Assembly (NCBI GenBank): GCA_903876875.1
Contig: CAIRBT010000102.1
Location: 1 to 64,000, forward strand
Origin: an uncultured Geobacteraceae bacterium
Lineage (GTDB): Bacteria; Desulfobacterota; Desulfuromonadia; Geobacterales; Pseudopelobacteraceae
Direction: 5' to 3'
Length of the DNA: 64,000 nucleotides
Shown here: positions 35,374 through 43,626 of the stretch, one piece after another
How positions within the stretch are numbered: the stretch's first letter is position 1
Layout: the number at the start of each line of letters is the position of its first letter
Translations under genes and position numbers: made by a program
The notes under the pieces: generated by a model
What the model saw: only the letters and a program-made list of their open reading frames with translations
The model's database searches: none
What the model was told of the DNA's origin: nothing

Positions 35374-35420
35374 CACCCCCCCTCAATCCCCCCTTGACAA
35401 GGGGAGGTTTGGAGGGGTTT
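35374..35420. repeat. C/G-rich dyad repeat after the kinase gene
   Basis: A ccccccctcaatcccccc block is followed by ccccttgacaagggg (inner 6-bp dyad) and a G-rich complement ggaggtttggagggg, forming a long imperfect hairpin. It has the look of a dispersed intergenic repeat and may end transcription. Confidence 0.5.
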
Positions 35421-35452
35421 GATGCGACAATTTAGAGGTTACAGGGTACTAT

Positions 35453-35482
35453 TGTAGGGGCGTATGGCCATACGTCCCTACA
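35453..35482. repeat. 30-bp palindromic intergenic repeat
   Basis: An almost perfect palindrome centred on cgtatggccatacg, with outer arms tgtaggg / ccctaca and one G-T pair. It overlaps the stop codon of the chemoreceptor gene at 35478. Related units occur at 40231-40299. Confidence 0.8.
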
Positions 35483-37103
35483 GCTTAAATTGTCCCACCA
35501 GCTTCTTTAACACTTCGGCATTACCATGAAGCTGGGTTGCGGCGGTTGCCGATTCCTGGGCACCGTGGGATGTCTGCAGCACCACATCGGTAATCTGATG
35601 CATGTTGGCGGAAATTTCGCTGGTGGTAGCCGTTTGCTCCTCGGCGGCGGTGGCAATCTGATTAACCTGAGTTGCCACATCGTTGATCTGCTGTAAAATA
35701 TCCTTCAAGGCATGACCCGACTTCTCTGCTTCCACCGTACCGGCTTCCACCTGACTGACCCCCTGTTCCATGGCGGCAACAGCCCCTCTGGTCTCACTCT
35801 GGATAGCCTTGATCATTTCACCTATTTCCCGGGTTGCCCGGGTAGTTCGCTCGGCAAGTGCCCGAACTTCATCGGCAACAACGGCAAAGCCCCTCCCCTG
35901 CTCACCGGCCCGCGCTGCTTCGATGGCGGCATTGAGAGCCAGGAGGTTAGTCTGATCGGCAATATCTTCAATGGTGCCAATAATGGCACCAATCTGGTCA
36001 GAACGTTCTCCCAAACTCGCAACAGTCTGGGCAGATTCCTGAACCTTTTCGGCAATCTGGCTCATGACCGTAACGGTTTTTGCCACAACAGCAACACCGC
36101 TCTGGGCCGAGTACGACGCTCGTTGGGCACCTTCGGCTGCCATCTGGCAGTTCTGGGCAATGTCGCCCGAAGTGGCGGACATCTCTTCACCGGCCGTGGC
36201 AACCGTAGCGGACTGAGCTGCCACCTCTTCGGCACCGGTGGCTATCTGTACTGCCGTAGACTGAAGCTGGCTGGATGCGGAGGCCACCTGGTGTGATGTT
36301 TCCGTAACATCCAGCAGAATGGTTCTTAAGTTCCGGATCACCTTACGGGAAGCTTCGGCAAGATGACCAATTTCGTCCTCACCCGACAACGTTACTTCCA
36401 CCGTCAGATCACCATCGGCCAGCCGTTCGTTGATTCTGACCAGTTCCGCAACCGGCCCGGTAATGCTGCGAATAATGAAAGTCGCCAAGAGTACGGAAAC
36501 AATGAGTGCCGTCAGCAGCATGATAATGACAAAAATCCGCGCCTGGGTCACCACGTGATCCGTTTCCAAACCAAGTGCCTCCATCTCTTTCCCCTGATGC
36601 GCAATCATCTTGTCAAGGGATTCCAGGTAGGCACTCTGGGTCTTCCTCACGCTGGTCATCAACTCAACGCCCGCCTTTTCCTTCTGCCCCTGTGCAATAA
36701 GGTCAACAATGAGCTTTTGCGACTCCATATAGGCAAGACGCCCCTCACTGACCGTTTTGAGCAGTGCAACACCCGTATCATCCTTCACCACCTTGGTCAG
36801 TTCGTCAAGACGCTGTGCAATGATCTCCCTCGCCTCAACAACCCGTTTCCCCTCTTTCGCCGAGACTTCCGGATCGGTTGTAATCACCATATTCCGAAGA
36901 GCGCGGGCAATGACGTTAACCTGACCCTTCGTATCATTCAGCTTCACAGACTTGGGCCATTTGTCATGAATCAGGACACCGACCTTTTCATCCAGAAGGC
37001 CAAGACGCTGAATTGAATAGCCACCAACAACGACCAGCAAAACGACAATGACCGCAAATGCAATCCCGAGACGCAGACCAACTGTTACGTTTGAGCTTTT
37101 CAA
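35478..37103 (-). CDS. Methyl-accepting chemotaxis protein 2
   Basis: 541 residues starting at TTG 37101-37103 ([20 protein letters not shown]), because no ATG fits the membrane topology. TM1 about 9-29, four-helix-bundle periplasmic sensor of 4HB_MCP type (about 30-185), TM2 about 190-212, HAMP (about 213-265), signalling domain with tip [19 protein letters not shown]. Signalling domains of this receptor and receptor 1 are nearly identical, while sensors differ. The gene is divergent from the riboswitch-controlled receptor. Start codon choice is the weak point. Confidence 0.88.
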   Translation of the reverse strand: MKSSNVTVGLRLGIAFAVIVVLLVVVGGYSIQRLGLLDEKVGVLIHDKWPKSVKLNDTKGQVNVIARALRNMVITTDPEVSAKEGKRVVEAREIIAQRLDELTKVVKDDTGVALLKTVSEGRLAYMESQKLIVDLIAQGQKEKAGVELMTSVRKTQSAYLESLDKMIAHQGKEMEALGLETDHVVTQARIFVIIMLLTALIVSVLLATFIIRSITGPVAELVRINERLADGDLTVEVTLSGEDEIGHLAEASRKVIRNLRTILLDVTETSHQVASASSQLQSTAVQIATGAEEVAAQSATVATAGEEMSATSGDIAQNCQMAAEGAQRASYSAQSGVAVVAKTVTVMSQIAEKVQESAQTVASLGERSDQIGAIIGTIEDIADQTNLLALNAAIEAARAGEQGRGFAVVADEVRALAERTTRATREIGEMIKAIQSETRGAVAAMEQGVSQVEAGTVEAEKSGHALKDILQQINDVATQVNQIATAAEEQTATTSEISANMHQITDVVLQTSHGAQESATAATQLHGNAEVLKKLVGQFKL

Positions 37104-37296
37104 AACCGACCCCCCGTGTTCTAAAATAGAAGTTAATAATACATAGAATGCGTTAAATAACAAAATATCATGGGGTGCCTCACAATTCTACATATTTTTA
37201 CGGGTCTTTCGCCGATAGCCATCAAATTAGTCGTTATGACCATTAATCCTTGACAGAAACAGTGATGAATCGGTATAGTTAATTTCAAAACAGTGT

Positions 37297-37386
37297 TCCT
37301 CTCTGTAAATGGCAAACCCAGGGTAACTTGGGGACGCAAAGCCACGAGTCCTGATAATCAGGATAGTCGGGTTATCAAAAGAGGGT
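37297..37386 (+). ncRNA. GEMM-I (cyclic di-GMP-I type) riboswitch aptamer
   Basis: The conserved core is clear: GGCAAACC (37311-37318), a stem cccagg/cttggg with a GTAA (GNRA) tetraloop, GGGACGCAAAGCCACGAGTC (37331-37350), a second hairpin tcctgataatcagga and GTCGGGTTATC (37367-37377). These are the hallmarks of GEMM-I RNAs, which sense cyclic di-GMP or, in a Geobacter-type subclass, cyclic AMP-GMP. The base matching Vc2 G20 appears to be G (tGGCAAACC), which favours cyclic di-GMP; this alignment was done by eye. A terminator follows, so the RNA controls the chemoreceptor gene at 37509. Confidence 0.88.
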
Positions 37387-37392
37387 TATCGA

Positions 37393-37425
37393 GACCCTTT
37401 TGTCATCTGAGAAAAGGGTCTTTTT
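37393..37425 (+). terminator. Riboswitch expression-platform terminator
   Basis: A 9-bp stem (gaccctttt / aaaagggtc) with a 10-nt loop is followed by T5. Upstream AAAAGAGGGT (37377-37386) can pair with ACCCTTTT (37394-37401) as a competing antiterminator, and its bases overlap the outer aptamer stem. Confidence 0.8.
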
Positions 37426-37508
37426 GCGTCCAACAATTTATAATTGTTAATTAAACATCATTTAATCACATAATCACTGTTTGTGACTTCCCTACTACTG
37501 GAGTTTTC

Positions 37509-39545
37509 ATGAGATTCAAGTTGGCAACGAAGGTTTTCTGTATTATCGGTATAACCCTGTTTATCGGCTTCAGTATCCTCGGCTGTACCGCACTCTGGTT
37601 AAGCATCAGTTCAACCATGGATCTCAAAGTATCTGCCTCACGTGAACTGGCCACCTCGGTGCGCCAGTCAGTGAATGAATTTATGATGCTCGGCAATCAG
37701 GATGCGGTGAATCAGTATGTCAAGCAGATGAAAGAGACCAAAGCCGTTGTTGACCTGGGAATCTATAAAAAAAATGGCACTCTTTCTTCGGGTGGTGTCC
37801 CCGAACCACTGGTAGTTGAAAGCTTAAGAGAGGGGAAATCACGTACTATCAAACGTGAATTCAAGGGGATTCATACCGTAACTTCCATCATTCCGATGCA
37901 GAATGAGGCTCGCTGCAAAGGGTGTCACCCCGAAGAGGGTCTTATCGGTGCCATCATGCTGACAACCTCCCTGGAGGATGCCTATGCAAGCTCAAAAAAG
38001 TTGGTCATTACGCTGGTGGCACTGGGAGGCACCTGTTTTGTGCTGATAGTGGTCAGTATGTTCTTTTTCTTCCGCTATACGATTGTTGAAAACATCGTGA
38101 GCATTTCCAAGAGCATCAAATCATTTTCCGAGGGTGCAGGAGATCTGACCGTCTTGCTGCCCATAAAAACCAGCGATGAAATTGGCATGCTGGCCCAGGG
38201 TGTCAACGATCTTATCAAGCGACTGAACATCATTATGACCGAAATATACAGCCAGGCCGGTCATGTGGCTATCACCTCGTGCAGCACCATGGTCAACATT
38301 GAACGTCTTGCGGCATCGGTATTTGAATCAAAAGAGCTTTCGGCCTCGGTTGCCGTGGCCTCTGAGGAAATGGCTGCGACACTTAACGATGTTGCTTCTA
38401 ACACGTCACGGGCCTCCATCCTTTCCCAGCAGGTTGATGATGCGGCCAAAGAAGGACAAGGTGTTGTTATTGAAACATCGGAAAGTATCGGTCTTATCCA
38501 GGGGGGAGTTGAAAAGACGCTGAAAGTCATGGGGCGTCTGGAACACTCCTCGAGCCAAATTGGTGAAATAATTGGTATGATCGAGGATGTTGCCGATCAG
38601 ACGAACCTGCTGGCTCTCAATGCCGCCATTGAGGCGGCTCGTGCCGGTGAGGCCGGGCGCGGCTTCGCCGTTGTGGCAGACGAAGTAAAGAACCTTTCCG
38701 GTAAAACGTCAGCTTCGACCCAGCAGATCTCAGCCATTATTAAGGCAATTCAGAAAGATATCAAGGAAGCCATGTGCTCCATTGAGGAAGAGAAGGGGCG
38801 TGTTGCCCATGGGGTAGAAAACTCATCACGCGCCAACGATCAGATAACCAGCATTCTAGGACTTGCATCGGAGTCGGCAGACATGATAAACTCTATCGCC
38901 ATTGCGACCGAGGAGCAGAGTGCCACTACTCAGGATATTACTAATAAAATCCTCCAGATTTCTGAGTCCACTGGTGATATCCAGTCTCAGATGGATAAAT
39001 CCCTGACGACTTTTGAGGAGTTGGCAAATACGGCGGAACAAATTTACAACACCGTGGGTAAATTTAAAGTCGGTAACTTCCATGACATGGTGAAAGAACT
39101 GGCTACTGAGCTGAACAGGAACGTGGTTTTCGTACTGGAAAAAGCGTTGAAAGAGGGGAACATTACCTTGAATGCTCTTTTCAGCGAGGATTACAAGGCG
39201 ATTCCTAACACAATGCCACAGAAATATACGTCCAGCTTTGACCGTCTGTTTGACAACGTCATTGCCCCGCTTCAGGAAGCGGTTCTGCTGAAGGACACCA
39301 AACTGGCGTTCGTTATCTGCGTGGATCGTAACGGCTACTGCCCATCTCATAATGCCCGTGGTAACCGGTCAAAACGTATTTTCAACGACAAAACCGGCAT
39401 TCGTTCGGCAAAAAATGCAGAGGGCTTCCTCCTCCAGACCTATATGCGGGATACCGGTGAAGTGATGAATGACATGTCACTACCGCTTGTCATCAACGGC
39501 AGGCATTGGGGAGCAGTCCGTTTCGGCTATACTTCACAATCCTAA
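37509..39545 (+). CDS. Chemoreceptor with periplasmic c-type heme motif
   Basis: 678 residues. TM1 about 9-32, a periplasmic sensor of about 130 residues with the heme-attachment motif CKGCH (Cys136, Cys139, His140), TM2 about 165-188, HAMP, then a signalling domain with tip [19 protein letters not shown]. Geobacter has known heme-c PAS-type sensor receptors (GSU0582/GSU0935), so redox or gas sensing is likely. A C-terminal domain (about 525-678, [40 protein letters not shown]) is a second, cytoplasmic sensor-like module. Expression is behind a GEMM-I riboswitch. cheX follows after 24 bp. Confidence 0.9.
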   Translation: MRFKLATKVFCIIGITLFIGFSILGCTALWLSISSTMDLKVSASRELATSVRQSVNEFMMLGNQDAVNQYVKQMKETKAVVDLGIYKKNGTLSSGGVPEPLVVESLREGKSRTIKREFKGIHTVTSIIPMQNEARCKGCHPEEGLIGAIMLTTSLEDAYASSKKLVITLVALGGTCFVLIVVSMFFFFRYTIVENIVSISKSIKSFSEGAGDLTVLLPIKTSDEIGMLAQGVNDLIKRLNIIMTEIYSQAGHVAITSCSTMVNIERLAASVFESKELSASVAVASEEMAATLNDVASNTSRASILSQQVDDAAKEGQGVVIETSESIGLIQGGVEKTLKVMGRLEHSSSQIGEIIGMIEDVADQTNLLALNAAIEAARAGEAGRGFAVVADEVKNLSGKTSASTQQISAIIKAIQKDIKEAMCSIEEEKGRVAHGVENSSRANDQITSILGLASESADMINSIAIATEEQSATTQDITNKILQISESTGDIQSQMDKSLTTFEELANTAEQIYNTVGKFKVGNFHDMVKELATELNRNVVFVLEKALKEGNITLNALFSEDYKAIPNTMPQKYTSSFDRLFDNVIAPLQEAVLLKDTKLAFVICVDRNGYCPSHNARGNRSKRIFNDKTGIRSAKNAEGFLLQTYMRDTGEVMNDMSLPLVINGRHWGAVRFGYTSQS

Positions 39546-39569
39546 GATCCTTTTTTCAGGAGTACTATC

Positions 39570-40073
39570 ATGAATGCACACATTTTCGAACTGCTGGAGA
39601 CGACGGAAGAGACCCTCATTCAGAAGTTCCATACAGAAATTCAGGATATTTTCACGACAATGGTCGGAATTGATGATTTGATGCACCTCCCTCTGCAGGT
39701 GGATCCCCGCTCTCACTTTTCAGACTGCCTCACCGCAATGGTCGGTTTTGCCGGAATTTTTAACGGGATTCTCAGCGTACATGTGCCGGAAAGCCTGGCA
39801 CTCCTCTTCACCTCAACCATGCTTGGCATGGAGGTTACCGAAATCGACGATGATGTCCATGACGCGCTGGGAGAAATCGGCAACATGATCGCCGGCTCGT
39901 TCAAGCACCACCTCTCGATTAATGGGCAGGAAGTACGTCTGTCAACCCCGACCATCATCGCCGGTAAAGAGTATATGTTTACCTCCGGTGCCATTGAAGA
40001 TACCCTGACCCTCCTCTATGATTCCCACGGAGAGTGGTTGCTGATTAGTGTTGTTGTTGAGCATAACGACTAA
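39570..40073 (+). CDS. cheX: CheX-like chemotaxis phosphatase
   Basis: 167 residues of the CheC/CheX/FliY fold. The catalytic motif ExxN is present as Glu102-Ile-Gly-Asn105 in LGEIGNMIAGSFK, with one such motif as in CheX. CheX dephosphorylates CheY-P. The first 40 residues are a helical extension. It lies 24 bp downstream of the heme receptor and should share its riboswitch control, so cyclic di-GMP would set both receptor and phosphatase levels. Confidence 0.85.
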   Translation: MNAHIFELLETTEETLIQKFHTEIQDIFTTMVGIDDLMHLPLQVDPRSHFSDCLTAMVGFAGIFNGILSVHVPESLALLFTSTMLGMEVTEIDDDVHDALGEIGNMIAGSFKHHLSINGQEVRLSTPTIIAGKEYMFTSGAIEDTLTLLYDSHGEWLLISVVVEHND

Positions 40074-40454
40074 AACGCCCCTTCACCCGCACCTTCTCTT
40101 AGGGAAGTTGAAAATCAATTTTTCTTTTCCCCCGGAAAGATATCCATTCCGGGGGTATGCCCTTTGACTCGTGCCCAATTGGTAATCCGGTAAAAGTTTA
40201 TTGACGGTTGCCGAAAGGTATACGGTTTCGGAGGGGCGTATGGCCATATGCCCTATTCCGTTACGTGTAAAATCGGGCGTATAGCCTACGCCCCTCTGGT
40301 TATTTGCAGATGAATTGTGATTCGACGACAGCAGGCGAATTTTAAACGAAGCGAAAAGAAGGGATAAACGCCGGGCGGACACAACCTGAACGTCAAGTGA
40401 CGGCAGCACATGTACCACTGCCAAAGTTCAGGTTGATCCGCCGGTATGGGCTAA
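40074..40454. other. Gene-free region with repeat elements (381 bp)
   Basis: Lies between convergent cheX and the HU gene. It contains palindromic repeat units (40231-40299) and C/G-rich dyads such as the one near 40128-40156 (cccccggaa ... ttccggggg). No convincing coding sequence. Confidence 0.6.
40231..40299. repeat. Two palindromic intergenic repeat units
   Basis: gaggggcgtatggccatatgccc (start 40231) shares ggggcgtatggccata with the palindrome at 35453-35482. A second diverged unit, gggcgtatagcctacgccc, lies at 40275-40293. These form a small family of dispersed palindromes. Confidence 0.7.
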
Positions 40455-40721
40455 CTAGATATTCTTGAGGTTTTTGCCAGCCGAAAATTTACCGCTCTTT
40501 GATGCTGCAATGTCAAGCTCGGCACCTGTTTGCGGATTGCGTCCCTTACGGGCAGCACGCTCAGACACCTCAAATGTACCAAAACCGGGGAACGTAACTT
40601 TGTCACCAGCTTTCAGAAGGTCGGTGGTGACTTTCAAAAAAGCTTCCACTGTCTCTGCTGCAACCGTCTTGGGAACTTCCAGCACTTCAGCCACTTTTGC
40701 AACGAATTCTGTTTTTGTCAT
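40455..40721 (-). CDS. hup: HU-family histone-like DNA-binding protein
   Basis: 88 residues, exact HU length, from ATG 40719-40721 (MTKTEFVAKVAEVLEV) with GGGAGAAG upstream. The signature GFGTFEVSERAARKGRNPQTG and the DNA-bending arm are complete. It compacts and bends DNA as a dimer. Whether it is HU-alpha or HU-beta type cannot be told. Confidence 0.95.
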   Translation of the reverse strand: MTKTEFVAKVAEVLEVPKTVAAETVEAFLKVTTDLLKAGDKVTFPGFGTFEVSERAARKGRNPQTGAELDIAASKSGKFSAGKNLKNI

Positions 40722-40866
40722 AAACTTCTCCCTTTGTTGTAATGTTACCGATTGTGTAGAAAAACCTCTTAGCTTGGCTTCATAGCACAACAGCAAGAAA
40801 AAGTCAGGCAGTAATTCATCATTTCCCGTTTTTTTTTGCAATAAATGACCGGGAAGCCTAAAAAAA

Positions 40867-41277
40867 CTATTGAGCACCACAGGGCCCCTTCTTACACCCC
40901 CCCGTACCCATGCCACACCCACCCGTTGCCGGGCGAGATTCTCCATCGGATTTATCATCTAACAGGCCGCTTTTAGTGCGGGCGGCGGTAATTTTGGCCT
41001 GCAATGAACTTATTTCCGCCTGGAGTACGGCTATTTTTGCCCCATTGGGAACTGCCGTCAGATTTTCACGTTGCAACTCAAAGCGCCTGAGCATCATCTC
41101 CTGACGTAAATCCAGAGTGTCCTGCTGAAACTTCCGGAGCTGGGCGGAAGCTTCTCCCCCCTGCTGCAGACAATTTTCACAGCCACCACCCATTCCGTTA
41201 CCATGTCCCCCATAGGAAAAGGTTTGCAGTGCAACAACCAGACACACCCCGATCGTCAATATGAACTTTTTTTTCAT
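40867..41277 (-). CDS. ZraP/CpxP-like periplasmic protein
   Basis: 136 residues with signal peptide 1-22 (cut near SYG). The middle (about 45-105) is a long helical pair (RKFQQDTLDLRQEMMLRRFE, IAVLQAEISSLQAKI), as in the ZraP/CpxP/Spy group of periplasmic stress and metal-binding proteins. Both ends are rich in Gly, Cys and His (GNGMGGGCENC at the start; GGCGMGTGGCKKGPC at the end), so metal binding is likely. ATG 41275-41277 follows a GGAGG-like site. Confidence 0.75.
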   Translation of the reverse strand: MKKKFILTIGVCLVVALQTFSYGGHGNGMGGGCENCLQQGGEASAQLRKFQQDTLDLRQEMMLRRFELQRENLTAVPNGAKIAVLQAEISSLQAKITAARTKSGLLDDKSDGESRPATGGCGMGTGGCKKGPCGAQ

Positions 41278-41372
41278 GGAACATTCCTCCGGTATGACTC
41301 GTGACTAAACGCTCAGTTTCACCTGAAAATAGCATATGACACCCTGGTTTGCCAGAGCGTTTATCTGCCAAC

Positions 41373-41654
41373 TCAGACCACCGAAGCCGCAGCATCATTT
41401 TTTGAAATTGTGTATACCTTGTAACCAAGATAGCCAACTGCCGCCACCAGTGCAAGGGGAAGGAACCCCACACCAAACAGGGAACCACAGGCTGCCTTGC
41501 AGCCACCGGCAATGGCATGCATTCCCATGCCACCTCCCGCACCGCACCCGGCACCGTAACCACCACCGGCTCCGTACCCCATGCCTGCCCCCGCTCCGTT
41601 ACCAAATGCCACCGTTTTAATGCCTGCCACCATAGCCGGACATTGTGCTATCAT
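41373..41654 (-). CDS. Glycine-rich membrane protein (93 aa)
   Basis: ATG 41652-41654 (MIAQCPAMVAGIK) follows GGAG with 6-bp spacing, better than the upstream ATG. A glycine/alanine/methionine-rich tract (about 18-46, GYGAGGGYGAG) leads to one hydrophobic helix (about 58-77, FLPLALVAAVGYLGYKVY). Cysteines lie in both parts. No family is recognised; the Gly-rich tract next to a helix recalls magnetosome Mms6/MamD-type proteins only superficially. Confidence 0.6.
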   Translation of the reverse strand: MIAQCPAMVAGIKTVAFGNGAGAGMGYGAGGGYGAGCGAGGGMGMHAIAGGCKAACGSLFGVGFLPLALVAAVGYLGYKVYTISKNDAAASVV

Positions 41655-42045
41655 AATTAGCTCCTTCACCATATTAGCTTATTTATTACATCACTCCCAA
41701 AACATCTCAACTGCACTACTATAACCATTCAGACCACTCCAAGAGACGGTAATCTATTCCCAATAATGCACCACTTGGAATAATTGTACAATAGTGATTA
41801 AACAGCTGATTTATAGTTATAAAATATAGCTATAGCGCTGAACAGCTCCCCGCACGCGGCACTGCTTCTTAAGCCAGGTGAATGAGTATTGTTAACGCCC
41901 CTCACATTCCTGACAGACATAAATGATATCAAAGTTATTTTTCAGGCAATATTATCGTTGACACGCCAGAATAGATGTGTAAAATACACATCTATATACA
42001 CGAATAAACAATGGCTGTTAAAAACAGTACAAAGGAGTACCATCA
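41655..42045. other. AT-rich leader region before serpin 1 (391 bp)
   Basis: No supported gene. The right end holds the serpin promoter/operator (41958-41995). The remainder is AT-rich with a segment near 41840-41885 containing short dyads of unclear meaning. Confidence 0.6.
41958..41995 (+). promoter_or_regulatory. Serpin 1 promoter with overlapping palindrome
   Basis: TTGACA (41958-41963), 16-bp spacer and TAAAAT (41980-41985) form a promoter 60 bp before the serpin ATG. A palindrome with 11-bp arms (41971-41981 and 41985-41995) covers the -10. Its core TGTGTAAAATACACAT is repeated exactly at the DUF6502 promoter, so one repressor probably controls both. Confidence 0.75.
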
Positions 42046-43443
42046 ATGAAAAACAGGCATACGTCACCATTCAGATGGCACCTGCTGGTTATCTCAGCCT
42101 TCATTGCAACCATGGCCATCGTGGCTGGATGCGGCAATCTTCAGGGCACCGATGTCGGTTCGGGGGGAACCGGCGATGTTGGCTCGAACCAGACTCATAC
42201 CGATACCGGGTCGGGCGGCACAAGTGACAATGGCACTGCTCTGACCCTCCAGTCAACTATGAGTCGTGAAACAAATGTTTCAGCCAGTGGAAATGAAGTG
42301 GCAGCAGTAGTCCTGGGTAATACAACCTTTGCATTGAATGCCCTCCTCCGGAACCCGGCAGACACCAACACTTTATTTTCCCCTTACAGTATCACCACTG
42401 CGTTTGCCCTACTGGCACCCGGAACGGCGGGAACCACCCTTTACGGCATTGAACAGGCGCTATCCTTTCCGCTGGCACAGAACCGGTTCAATCCGACGTT
42501 GAATAAGCTTGAAGCTCTCCTTGCCGCGGAGACAAACGGTGCCATTATGTCAAACGGAGCATCGCTACCCAAGTTAAGTACGGCCAATGCCGTGTGGGCC
42601 CAGAAAGATTTAACCATTCTCACATCTTACCTTGACACCCTTGCGGTAAACTATGGCGCAGGTGTGCATATCGTTGACTTCGCACACGCTTCTGAAAACT
42701 CACGACTGGCCATAAACAGCTGGACATCTGAAGCCACACACGAGAAGATCGCTGATCTGATTCCGACAGGTGGAATTGATGCATTCACTCGCTTCGTATT
42801 GACAAATGCCATCTGGTTCAAATCCAACTGGTCCCTGCCCTTCCCGGTAGCTACAACCAGGGACCGTTCATTTACCAATCGGGATGCATCACAATCCACA
42901 GTCCCGTTCATGTCCCAGAAACTGGAGATATCTTATGTGCAGGCGTACGGTTGTCAAGCCGTTGACATTCCCTACGCCGGCAACAATATATCCATGTTGG
43001 TCATTATGCCCGAAGCCGGGACGCTCGATACGTTTATGGCCGCCCTGAAACCGGCAACCATCAGCACTATAACAGCGGGACTCTCTACCAACTATGTCGA
43101 TTTCGCACTGCCAAAATTCAGCTTAAGACAGAAGTCCGATTTACAAACCATGCTGCAATCACTTGGCATGACGGACGTATTTGATTTTGCCCGTGCCGAC
43201 CTGTCGGGAATAGATGGCATGCACGATCTGGTTGTGAAGAGAGTGTTTCATGAGGCGGCGATAAGCGTTGATGAGCAAGGGACAGAAGCTACTGCCGCAA
43301 CGGCGGTGATTGGCGGCGTGCATTCATCACTGATTACGCCCCCGGAACCGGTAGCAGTAACAATTGACCACCCGTTTCTCTTTCTGATCCGTGAGCGACA
43401 AACCGGTGTGGTACTCTTCATCGGAAAGGTGGTACAGCTGTAA
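42046..43443 (+). CDS. Serpin-family protease inhibitor, lipoprotein (serpin 1)
   Basis: 465 residues with a lipobox ending at Cys29 (IVAGC) and a Gly/Thr/Ser-rich linker (about 30-60). The serpin fold follows: NTLFSPYSITTAFALLAPGT, NAIWFKSNW, VDIPYAGNNISMLVIMP and C-terminal DHPFLFLIRERQTGVVLFIGKV. The hinge is VDEQGTEATAATAV (about 408-420), small residues as in inhibitory serpins. By count from the hinge, P1-P1' would be His-Ser; this is tentative. It would sit on a membrane surface and trap serine or cysteine proteases. The ribosome site AAAGGAG is strong. Confidence 0.92.
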   Translation: MKNRHTSPFRWHLLVISAFIATMAIVAGCGNLQGTDVGSGGTGDVGSNQTHTDTGSGGTSDNGTALTLQSTMSRETNVSASGNEVAAVVLGNTTFALNALLRNPADTNTLFSPYSITTAFALLAPGTAGTTLYGIEQALSFPLAQNRFNPTLNKLEALLAAETNGAIMSNGASLPKLSTANAVWAQKDLTILTSYLDTLAVNYGAGVHIVDFAHASENSRLAINSWTSEATHEKIADLIPTGGIDAFTRFVLTNAIWFKSNWSLPFPVATTRDRSFTNRDASQSTVPFMSQKLEISYVQAYGCQAVDIPYAGNNISMLVIMPEAGTLDTFMAALKPATISTITAGLSTNYVDFALPKFSLRQKSDLQTMLQSLGMTDVFDFARADLSGIDGMHDLVVKRVFHEAAISVDEQGTEATAATAVIGGVHSSLITPPEPVAVTIDHPFLFLIRERQTGVVLFIGKVVQL

Positions 43444-43562
43444 CACCGCACCACAGTAAAATTGAATTTCTGTAAGGCAGTAGCGGTAAATGGGGGGCAA
43501 CCGAGCCAGTGATAACGGCGCCCCCTCCGATCCATCCCCCACAGACAATCACAAAGTTGCCC

Positions 43563-43596
43563 TTGACAGTTTTTTTAAGTTGTGTAAAATACACAT
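43563..43596 (+). promoter_or_regulatory. DUF6502 gene promoter with shared palindrome
   Basis: TTGACA (43563-43568), 16-bp spacer and TAAAAT (43585-43590), with TGTGTAAAATACACAT (43581-43596) over the -10. This matches the serpin 1 promoter in every element, 31 bp before the DUF6502 start. Confidence 0.75.
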
Positions 43597-43626
43597 ACAA
43601 TAAAAATAATAAATGAAGGGTCTTAT

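Larger units (their letters stand above)
37104..37508. other. Divergent region between two chemoreceptor genes
   Basis: The 405-bp gap holds an AT-rich promoter part (37125-37290), the riboswitch aptamer (37297-37386), its terminator (37393-37425) and an AT-rich leader (37430-37508) to the next chemoreceptor. No coding sequence is seen. Confidence 0.7.

Noticed and set aside
41373-41654. Glycine-rich protein as magnetosome Mms6/MamD
   Set aside because: Only the Gly-rich plus helix plan is shared; no LG repeat of the family and no magnetosome genes nearby.
41889-42227. Plus-strand frame running into serpin 1
   Set aside because: It is out of frame with the serpin, has no ribosome site and covers the promoter.
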